Source of the DNA: Bacillota bacterium
GTDB taxonomy: Bacteria > Bacillota > Clostridia > Acetivibrionales > DSM-1351
Length of the DNA: 16,415 nucleotides
Direction of reading: 5' to 3'
NCBI GenBank assembly: GCA_023392075.1
Contig: JAEVZU010000296.1
Coordinates: 1-16,415, forward strand
The notes beneath the pieces were generated by a model. That model ran no database searches. It was not told the DNA's origin and worked only from the letters and a program-made list of their open reading frames with translations. A program made the translations under genes and the position numbers. Of this stretch, positions 7,721 through 13,915 are shown piece after piece (positions within the stretch are counted from its first letter, which is position 1; the number at the start of each line of letters is the position of its first letter).

Positions 7721-7804
7721 ATCTTTTAACTCCTGTCAAAATTTCAGCTATAATATTAAATGAATTTTCTTTGAGGAATGTTACAAATATTTGAGCAATA
7801 CTAA

Positions 7805-7825
7805 AGCCCCGTAAATTACGGGGCT
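7805..7825. other. Compact GC-rich hairpin
   Basis: AGCCCCGTAA (7805-7814) and TTACGGGGCT (7816-7825) are perfect inverted 10-mers around one A; when folded, the loop would take a few AT bases. There is no adequate T-run on either strand. On the plus strand it is followed by a Shine-Dalgarno and a mini-ORF, as in a leader; on the minus strand it sits upstream of the small hypothetical gene. Confidence 0.75.
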
Positions 7826-7854
7826 GAAAAAAGGGTTTTAAAGGAGAAACAATT

Positions 7855-7878
7855 ATGAAAAAGTTTATGTTTAAATGA
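7855..7878 (+). CDS. Seven-codon ORF with strong ribosome binding site (leader peptide or gene remnant)
   Basis: AAAGGAG (about 7840-7846) stands 8 nt before an ATG that opens the frame MKKFMFK and then a TGA. The hairpin at 7805-7825 lies just upstream. No plus-strand gene follows for a leader to control, since the next gene downstream is on the minus strand. It could be the stump of a lost gene that began with a signal-peptide-like MKK, a true micropeptide, or chance. Confidence 0.25.
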   Translation: MKKFMFK

Positions 7879-8086
7879 TAATATAATTTTATTAATAAAC
7901 CATTTATAAATGATGAACTTTCTGTAAACAAACAAAGTCGATTTTTCTCATATATATGTGTATATTAACTTAACCTGTTGTGCCAGTTAAATTGTCGCTC
8001 AACTTTTCAGTAGCACAGTTTATGTTCATACAGGTACGAGTATAACTTCAAGCTATAGATTAGCACGATAAAAGTTAATTCAATTT

Positions 8087-8923
8087 CTAAACAGGTAGCT
8101 GGTAATAGGGCAGTTCTTTGGTTGGAACAAAGCCAAGCTTTTGGGCAAGATTATATGATGCCGTATTTTCCAGTCTGCAGGACCAGACAGGCTCCAGGCC
8201 CTTAGCCAGGCAGTAGTCAATAAGCGCTGAACAAACCAGAGCGGCATACCCTTTTCCCCTGTACTTGCCGGATGTTTCAATACCTATTTCCAATTTGCCT
8301 TCCATCAGAAATGCCGCAAAGGCTGTAGAAGTTATATCTCCGCCAGATATAAGGCTATAGCCTGCACTATTGACTTCGAAATCCTTTGCGTCCTTCCAGA
8401 ATAATTTTGGAATAACCGCTCCTTGTATATTATCAAACATTTGGCCGGATGTTTTTACGATTTGAAAAGAATCAACGCCTGAATGCTGTTTAAAATCCTT
8501 ATATCGGTTTATATCAAATTCAAAATTTATCCTTGTGTATCTGATAACTTTGTCCTTATTATCCTGCGTACCATTACCCAACTCACTATTTCCCATAAGA
8601 GAAGAGCCTGCCAGCATTTCGATGACAGGTTTCCAGTCGGGAGGATACACCTGCAGGAACTCAACATTTTTCCGTTCCCCGTTTGAATTAAGCAGATACT
8701 TTACCAATTCAGCATTAAACTCCTTATTGTCCGACTTCCCCAAAAGCAGCGACATGCCATATGGGTGTACTATATAAAAAGTCTTGTGCTCTTCAGCATT
8801 GTCAGCATAGACTTTGCCAGGTATCTGCTTGTTTATCACGGCCTGTGCAAACAGAGTATTTATTTCCAGGGCCTTTAATGGTTCAATGACCCTGGAATAT
8901 TCATCAATATTTAATTCTATCAT
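8087..8923 (-). CDS. GNAT-family N-acetyltransferase
   Basis: A GNAT fold is seen in the C-terminal half. The acetyl-CoA-binding motif A is 'GIETSGKYRGKGYAALVCSA' (about residues 211-230, matching the family Q/RxxGxG/A pattern as KYRGKGYA). It is followed by 'WSCRLENTASYNLAQKLGF', the usual motif B region with the Asn and the Tyr/Leu-Gly-Phe end. The N-terminal half (about 1-150) is less conserved and fits the two-part GNAT_acetyltran (PF12746-like) type. I place the start at the ATG at 8923 (278 residues). A GGAGG (8929-8933) stands 5 nt upstream, and an upstream GTG at 8935 would overlap that ribosome binding site. A good sigma-A promoter precedes it, after the htpG terminator, so it is separately transcribed. 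The acceptor substrate is unknown. Confidence 0.88.
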   Translation of the reverse strand: MIELNIDEYSRVIEPLKALEINTLFAQAVINKQIPGKVYADNAEEHKTFYIVHPYGMSLLLGKSDNKEFNAELVKYLLNSNGERKNVEFLQVYPPDWKPVIEMLAGSSLMGNSELGNGTQDNKDKVIRYTRINFEFDINRYKDFKQHSGVDSFQIVKTSGQMFDNIQGAVIPKLFWKDAKDFEVNSAGYSLISGGDITSTAFAAFLMEGKLEIGIETSGKYRGKGYAALVCSALIDYCLAKGLEPVWSCRLENTASYNLAQKLGFVPTKELPYYQLPV

Positions 8924-8953
8924 TTCAACCTCCACAATTGCGTTATTTTTCCA

Positions 8954-8982
8954 ATTGTAGCAAAGTTTATATCATTTATCAA
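8954..8982 (-). promoter_or_regulatory. Sigma-A promoter of the acetyltransferase gene
   Basis: Read on the minus strand: -35 TTGATA (8977-8982), a 17-bp spacer, and -10 TACAAT (8954-8959), each one base from consensus. The -10 is about 30 bp upstream of the ATG at 8923, leaving a short leader. Confidence 0.75.
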
Positions 8983-8994
8983 CATGACAGAACC

Positions 8995-9032
8995 AAAAAA
9001 GAGACTGTTACAAACTAAAACAGCCTCTTTTT
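8995..9032. terminator. Intrinsic terminator of htpG, probably bidirectional
   Basis: GAGACTGTT (9001-9009) pairs with AACAGCCTC (9019-9027), with one non-Watson-Crick position that is a G-U pair in the minus-strand transcript. A six-T run follows on the minus strand (8995-9000 complement). A five-T run on the plus strand would also allow termination in that direction. Confidence 0.88.
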
Positions 9033-9074
9033 CTGGAATAATTTTTACTTTGACTATTAAATTTGATAATCCGC

Positions 9075-10976
9075 TTATACAAGCTTCATCAAAATCTCAT
9101 TGCTTCTTTCTATGAATTTTGCCATTGCATCAGGTTCAAGCGGCTGATGACTCATCATGGCAAGGTCATATATATGTTCACTGATAAGCTTGATTTGATC
9201 TTTCCTGGTTTCATCCTCTTTCATGTCGGTCAAAGCCTTGACAAGCCTGTTTGAGGAATTCAGTACAAGTGTTTGCTCTTTCGGAAACATATGGCTCATA
9301 TCCATGCCGCCGAACATGGCGCTCATCTCCTGCATTCTTCTTGACTGCTCAGACAGGAGAATCATTGCAGGAACGGATTCATTCTTCAGCGACTCAACCT
9401 GAATCTTCAGTTTATCATCATCAACAGCAGCCTTGAACAGCTTTTCCAGATATGATACGTCAGCTTCAGCAATTCCTGTATCGCCGTTCTTCATACTGTC
9501 GGATATATCAGCATCTATTCTGTTGAAATGCACACCCGACATTTTGCTCTCAAGCAGCTGCATGAAGTGGTTATCAATCATAGTGGAAAGTATGACCGCC
9601 TCCATTCCGTTTTCGTTAAACAGTCTGATATACTGAGCCTGCTGCTTTTCATTTGATACATAAAACACCTTGTTTTCGTGCTTTTCCTTGTTGTTTTCCA
9701 GATAATCCTTTAAGGTTGTATATCCTCCCTTTGTTGACTTGTAGATGAGTATATCCTTTACCCTGTCATAGAATTTTTCTTCTCTGATACAACCGTATTT
9801 AACAAAAGGATTGATATCATCCCAGTACTTATTGTAATTTTCACGCTCATTTTCAAAGATGGAAGTCAGCTTATCTGCAACCTTCTTTGTGATATGAGTG
9901 GATATCTTGTTTACGTAGCCGTCATTCTGCAGGAAGCTTCTGGATACGTTCAACGGCAGGTCGGGACAGTCAAGGACACCCTTTAGCAGCAGCAGGAATT
10001 CCGGAATGACTTCTTTAATATTGTCAGCTACAAATACCTGATTGTAGTAAAGCTTGATTTGACCTTCCATTGTCTCAAATTCATGTTTGAGCTTTGGGAA
10101 ATAAAGTATGCCTTTGAGGTTAAACGGATAATCCATGTTCAAATGAATCCAGAACAAAGGTTCGTTGAAATCGTGGAATACCTTTGTATAGAACTGTTTG
10201 TATTCCTCTTCTGTACAATCCTTTGGATTTTTCAGCCACAGGGGTTGAGTATCGTTTAAGGGTTCCGGCTTTTTGGGTTCTGCATTTTCAGCAGCATCCT
10301 TTTCGTCCGCACTCTTGTTATCATCAGCATTTTCAGGAACTTTGGCAGCATCCTCAAGGTACAGCTCATACGGAAGAAAAGCAAAATACTTTTCAAGAGT
10401 CGTCCTCATTTTATACTCTTCGGTAAACTCGAGGCCGTCCTCAGCCAGGTAAAGAGTAATTGTGGTTCCCCTCTCTGTTCTGTCGGAGTCCAGCATTTCA
10501 AACTCGGTACCTCCGTTGCTTATCCATCTGACAGCAGCGGCTCCTGGCTGGTAGGATAACGTGTCGATCTGCACCCTCTCTGAAACCATAAAGGCTGAAT
10601 AGAAGCCCAGGCCGAAGTGACCAATTATTTGCCCGTCATCAGACTTGTCCTTGTACTTTTCAAGAAAATCGACCGCTCCTGAAAAAGCAATCTGATTGAT
10701 GTATTTTTTAACTTCTTCATCAGTCATACCAAGGCCATTGTCAATAACTTTTATGGTTTTTTCATTTTTGTCTACAATGACCTTGATTTCAAACCTGTTG
10801 TCATCCGGCAGGTCAGCTTCACCAATGGCGTCAAGCTTCTTAAGTTTGCTGATTGCATCGCTTGCATTTGAAACAAGCTCTCTGATAAATATATCCTTTT
10901 CAGAATATAACCACTTTTTTATTATTGGAAAAATGTTTTCGGTATTAATTGAAATACTTCCGCTTTCGTGTTTCAT
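9075..10976 (-). CDS. htpG: Molecular chaperone HtpG (Hsp90)
   Basis: This 633-residue cytosolic ATP-dependent chaperone has all family landmarks. The GHKL ATP-binding domain shows 'RELVSNASDAISKL' (Glu33 as the catalytic base, Asn37 for Mg), 'DNGLGM' and 'GHFGLGFYSAFMVSERV' near the lid. The middle domain carries 'LPLNVSRSFLQND', whose Arg contacts the ATP gamma-phosphate. The C-terminal dimerisation domain ends in 'FIERSNEILMKLV' without the eukaryotic MEEVD tail. Residues about 208-241 form a Lys/Glu/Asp/Ala/Pro-rich linker between N and middle domains, longer than in E. coli HtpG. The ATG at 10976 has GGAGGT 6 nt upstream. A perfect CIRCE operator lies 71 bp upstream, implying HrcA control, and an intrinsic terminator follows the gene. 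Confidence 0.98.
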   Translation of the reverse strand: MKHESGSISINTENIFPIIKKWLYSEKDIFIRELVSNASDAISKLKKLDAIGEADLPDDNRFEIKVIVDKNEKTIKVIDNGLGMTDEEVKKYINQIAFSGAVDFLEKYKDKSDDGQIIGHFGLGFYSAFMVSERVQIDTLSYQPGAAAVRWISNGGTEFEMLDSDRTERGTTITLYLAEDGLEFTEEYKMRTTLEKYFAFLPYELYLEDAAKVPENADDNKSADEKDAAENAEPKKPEPLNDTQPLWLKNPKDCTEEEYKQFYTKVFHDFNEPLFWIHLNMDYPFNLKGILYFPKLKHEFETMEGQIKLYYNQVFVADNIKEVIPEFLLLLKGVLDCPDLPLNVSRSFLQNDGYVNKISTHITKKVADKLTSIFENERENYNKYWDDINPFVKYGCIREEKFYDRVKDILIYKSTKGGYTTLKDYLENNKEKHENKVFYVSNEKQQAQYIRLFNENGMEAVILSTMIDNHFMQLLESKMSGVHFNRIDADISDSMKNGDTGIAEADVSYLEKLFKAAVDDDKLKIQVESLKNESVPAMILLSEQSRRMQEMSAMFGGMDMSHMFPKEQTLVLNSSNRLVKALTDMKEDETRKDQIKLISEHIYDLAMMSHQPLEPDAMAKFIERSNEILMKLV

Positions 10977-11011
10977 AAATCTACCTCCGCTTGAAAATTT
11001 TCAACAATAAT

Positions 11012-11040
11012 AATATACCTCTATTGTACCAAACTTTCAA
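11012..11040 (-). promoter_or_regulatory. Candidate sigma-A promoter of htpG
   Basis: Read on the minus strand: TTGAAA (11035-11040), a 17-bp spacer, and TATATT (11012-11017). If used, CIRCE lies just upstream of its -35. An alternative -10 TATAAT (11084-11089 complement) sits 9 bp above CIRCE, which would put CIRCE at the transcript start as in classical HrcA promoters, but I find no good -35 for it. Confidence 0.5.
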
Positions 11041-11047
11041 GTACTTT

Positions 11048-11074
11048 TTAGCACTCAATTAACAAGAGTGCTAA
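11048..11074. promoter_or_regulatory. CIRCE operator (HrcA binding site) upstream of htpG
   Basis: TTAGCACTC (11048-11056), nine bases, GAGTGCTAA (11066-11074): an exact match to the CIRCE consensus. HrcA binds this element and represses chaperone genes (normally groESL and dnaK operons) until heat shock. Being a perfect palindrome it has no strand. htpG, 71 bp away, is the only gene it could plausibly serve here; the neighbouring spoVR ends toward it. Confidence 0.96.
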
Positions 11075-11188
11075 TAAATATGTATTATATTGTTAATTTA
11101 ACTCGTTGTGCTAATCGGTATTTTGTTTTGCTTACAGGTAGATTTAATTATAGTCAACTGGTACGCAAGGATAAATTCATAAAATAAG

Positions 11189-11222
11189 GTGCACGGTAAA
11201 GCATAAATTATTAATCCGCACC
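11189..11222 (-). terminator. Weak candidate terminator after spoVR
   Basis: GGTGCACGG (11189-11197) pairs with CCGCACC (11216-11222), with a two-base bulge and an AT-rich 18-nt loop. On the minus strand the stem is followed by TTATTTTATG. It lies 10 bp past the spoVR stop, a fitting place, but the structure is imperfect. Confidence 0.4.
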
Positions 11223-11232
11223 ACACATTAAA

Positions 11233-12624
11233 TTAACCATATAAGGATATCCTCTTCTGTTCGTCACAGGATATATTCTTTTTCTTGCCTTCAAGCTGGG
11301 TTACCAGCAGGATTTTCCCGTTCCACAGATCCACCAGGTGCTTAAGGGTCTCATAGGCATAACTCAACTCCAGCTCCCTGTCATCGTACTCATGTGTCAG
11401 CACAAGAGTGTTATCCTTCTGATTCCACTCTTCTACTCTTATTGAAGGAATGCTGCCGATTCCCACCGTATTGCATAGGGTATCCCTTACAATTTTCCAG
11501 CCTTCATCATCGGATACTTCGGATACCATATAATCGTTTCCTGCCGTGACATATTCAAACAGGTTCATTTCACTGCATAATTCCTGTGTGAGATATCTTC
11601 TGATAAATGACTGGTCTCTTTCTGTCTCCCTTATTTCAAAGATTTTTTCCTGACCATATTTCTCATTCAGGCTTTCGAATATTTTAAATCCTATGTAATA
11701 AGGATTTATACTTGATTTCAAAGGACGAATCACTTCATTGTGCCTTTTTAAAAACTCCATATGCATGTTCTGGGGAAGCTCAAGCTTGTTCATGATACTA
11801 TAGTGCCAAAAGCTTGCCCAGCCTTCATTCATTATTTTCGTCTCTATCTGAGGCAGAAAATATTGAGCCTCTTCCCTAACTATCGCCAGGATATCCTTTT
11901 CCCAGTCCTGCATCCTGCCATATTTAATTATGAATTTTAGAATATCCTCCTCAGGCTTCTCAGGAATTTTTATTTCCTGCTGAACAAGCTGCTTAACTTC
12001 CTCTGGGTTTTGTTGAGAGTAGCGTTCCAGATATGGAAAGTCCCTATTGTTCTCGGTTAGAGCAGATACATTCTTTTCGGGTTTATCCGGCGGTCTGTTC
12101 TGGAACTCCAAGACCCTCTCGGTCTGAAGTTTTACCGCATGGGCGGCATTTAAAATCTTTTCAACCCGCGCATAACCTATACTGGGATCAGAGATGTATT
12201 CCCTGATACGGTTGGCATGATTTTTAAACATTTCTACGGTATACTCCGCCTTGGTCCCCAACTTAAACAGCCTGTTATTTTTGAAAAAATCATTATGAGC
12301 ATATACGTGTGCAATTGTCAGAACCTGAAGCAGGAGTGAATTGTCTTTCATAAGATAGGCAAGGCATGGATTTGAGTTTATAACCATTTCATAGGGTAAA
12401 CCCGTTAGGTTGTATTTATGAAGAGTTTTTATCTTTTCATATGACTTGCCGTAACTCCAGTGAGGGTAATGCGAAGGCATCCCTACGTAGGATTCATAAC
12501 CGATCATGTCCTCATAATCTATTATCTCAAATTCCTGATTATAATAATCAAGTCCGTACTCCTTTACAATTCGTTCTATCCGTTCATTCCAATATTCCAA
12601 ATCAACTATGCTAAAATCCGCCAT
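11233..12624 (-). CDS. spoVR: SpoVR family sporulation (cortex) protein
   Basis: This protein of 463 residues matches the usual SpoVR length of about 470. Family signatures are visible: 'PSHYPHWSYGKSYEK' in the N-terminal part, 'IAHVYAHNDFFKNNRLF' (a conserved His-rich segment), and 'MNEGWASFWHYSIMNKL' in the middle. In Bacillus subtilis SpoVR is made under sigma-E in the mother cell and is needed for normal spore cortex; its biochemistry is unresolved. I choose the ATG at 12624, preceded by AGGAGG (12629-12634), although the spacing of 4 nt is short. An ATG at 12642 would add six residues and has a poorer ribosome binding site. It lies 42 bp after yhbH on the same strand, completing a prkA-yhbH-spoVR series. 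Confidence 0.95.
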   Translation of the reverse strand: MADFSIVDLEYWNERIERIVKEYGLDYYNQEFEIIDYEDMIGYESYVGMPSHYPHWSYGKSYEKIKTLHKYNLTGLPYEMVINSNPCLAYLMKDNSLLLQVLTIAHVYAHNDFFKNNRLFKLGTKAEYTVEMFKNHANRIREYISDPSIGYARVEKILNAAHAVKLQTERVLEFQNRPPDKPEKNVSALTENNRDFPYLERYSQQNPEEVKQLVQQEIKIPEKPEEDILKFIIKYGRMQDWEKDILAIVREEAQYFLPQIETKIMNEGWASFWHYSIMNKLELPQNMHMEFLKRHNEVIRPLKSSINPYYIGFKIFESLNEKYGQEKIFEIRETERDQSFIRRYLTQELCSEMNLFEYVTAGNDYMVSEVSDDEGWKIVRDTLCNTVGIGSIPSIRVEEWNQKDNTLVLTHEYDDRELELSYAYETLKHLVDLWNGKILLVTQLEGKKKNISCDEQKRISLYG

Positions 12625-12666
12625 AAAACCTCCTGTATCCATACATTTACACCGTAACCAATCAAG

Positions 12667-13896
12667 CTATTCACCCTTCTCAAGAAGTTTTTTTAATGCC
12701 GGAAGGACATCTTCTTTTTTATTTATATTTATTGCCGCAAAATTTTTGCTGTCAATCTTGCTCTGAAGTTCGGCTTTAATAGTACTTCCCATACTGTAGT
12801 AGCCCGGCACGATTTCTCCATAGCCGAATAAATTACATACCTCACACAGTTTATTGGCGCTGTCCACTGCTTTTTTGTTATCCTCCGACCAATTATCCCC
12901 ATCACTGCAATGAAAGGCGTAAATATTCCAATTGGATGGACTGTATCTTTCACTGATTATTTCAAGCGCCTTTTCGTATCCGCTGCTGATGTAGGTGCCT
13001 CCAGATTCGCCTCTGTGAAAAAACTCCTTTTCGTTAACTTCCTTTGCAGTGGTTGTATGAGCTATAAACACAACTTCCACATTAGAATATTTCAGCTGTA
13101 AAAACTGGTACAGCAAAAAATAAAAACTTCTTGCAAGGTACTTTTTTGTCTGGTCCATTGAACCGGATACATCCATAATACACAATACAACGGCATTATA
13201 GTCCTTTTTATTATCTTCCTTTATCCTGTAATATCTCAAATCATCCTCTATAAAAGGAAATCTGTTTTTCTGCAGTCCATTTATTTGAATAGAACTTACA
13301 TGAGTCTCAGAGTTTTCCTCGGAATCTTCATCATATTTTTGAGTCTTTTCCTGATTAAGCTCATTCAAGGTACGCTTGGTAGCCTGCTTCCGCTTGATCT
13401 TTTCCACCGTCGAGCGCTTTTTTGCAAGTCTGGGAGGAATACCTCTCTGCTGGTAGCCAAGCTTTCTGTAGCTTTTTTCCTCCAACTGTGACAATTGTTT
13501 TTTATCTATATCGGGCAGGTTTAAGTCATCGAAGAGGTATCTTATTACCTCTTCGATTGTGATTTCAGTTTCGTATATTTCTTCACCTTCCTGATTTCCG
13601 GCTCTTCCTTTTCCGCTTCCGCTCTGGGCTTCCCCTGCAAATTTATCGCCTCTTTTTTCACTGCCGTCGCCCGAACCTATACCAGGTTTATTTCTACCGT
13701 AAACAAATTGAAATTCCTTAATACCCCTTATAGGTATTTTTATTTTCTTATCCCGGCTTTTTCCGATAATACTCTCTTCTGCAATGATATTGCCAAGATT
13801 CTTTTTAATGGATTCCTCCACCAATTCCCTGTGCCTCCGACGGTCTTCGGCAGATCTGTCACGCCCGCCGCTGCTGTTTTCTCTGAATATAGCCAT
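12667..13896 (-). CDS. yhbH: YhbH/YeaH family protein (DUF444, VWA-like)
   Basis: This 409-residue protein of the DUF444 family has a charged, Gly/Arg-rich N-terminal half and a C-terminal von Willebrand A-like domain from about residue 235. A MIDAS-type 'MDVSGSM' (about 240-246) is followed by 'GGTYISSGY' and 'CSDGDNWSED', supplying the usual Asp, Ser, Thr and Asp metal ligands. In B. subtilis yhbH is sigma-E dependent; in E. coli yeaH is co-expressed with the PrkA homologue yeaG under stress and nitrogen starvation. The AAA+ PrkA plus VWA protein arrangement recalls MoxR-VWA pairs, which act as chaperone and adaptor; that parallel is inference. The start at 13896 has GGAGG 10 nt upstream, and the gene begins 19 bp after prkA ends. 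Confidence 0.94.
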   Translation of the reverse strand: MAIFRENSSGGRDRSAEDRRRHRELVEESIKKNLGNIIAEESIIGKSRDKKIKIPIRGIKEFQFVYGRNKPGIGSGDGSEKRGDKFAGEAQSGSGKGRAGNQEGEEIYETEITIEEVIRYLFDDLNLPDIDKKQLSQLEEKSYRKLGYQQRGIPPRLAKKRSTVEKIKRKQATKRTLNELNQEKTQKYDEDSEENSETHVSSIQINGLQKNRFPFIEDDLRYYRIKEDNKKDYNAVVLCIMDVSGSMDQTKKYLARSFYFLLYQFLQLKYSNVEVVFIAHTTTAKEVNEKEFFHRGESGGTYISSGYEKALEIISERYSPSNWNIYAFHCSDGDNWSEDNKKAVDSANKLCEVCNLFGYGEIVPGYYSMGSTIKAELQSKIDSKNFAAININKKEDVLPALKKLLEKGE

Positions 13897-13915
13897 AATA
13901 TATCAGCCTCCATAA

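Larger units (their letters stand above)
7721..8086. other. Gene-poor AT-rich region
   Basis: The 366 bp between the small hypothetical gene and the acetyltransferase gene lack a normal-sized gene. They contain a GC-rich hairpin (7805-7825), a tiny plus-strand ORF with a strong ribosome binding site (7855-7878), and a stretch (about 7966-7985) that resembles one upstream of htpG (about 11092-11111). No clear promoter was found. Confidence 0.7.

Noticed and set aside
8924..8935. GTG start for the acetyltransferase at 8935
   Set aside because: The GTG overlaps the GGAGG ribosome binding site that serves the ATG at 8923.
12625..12642. spoVR start at the ATG at 12642
   Set aside because: The ATG at 12624 has AGGAGG just upstream, although with short spacing; the upstream ATG has only a weak site. 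Not fully excluded.
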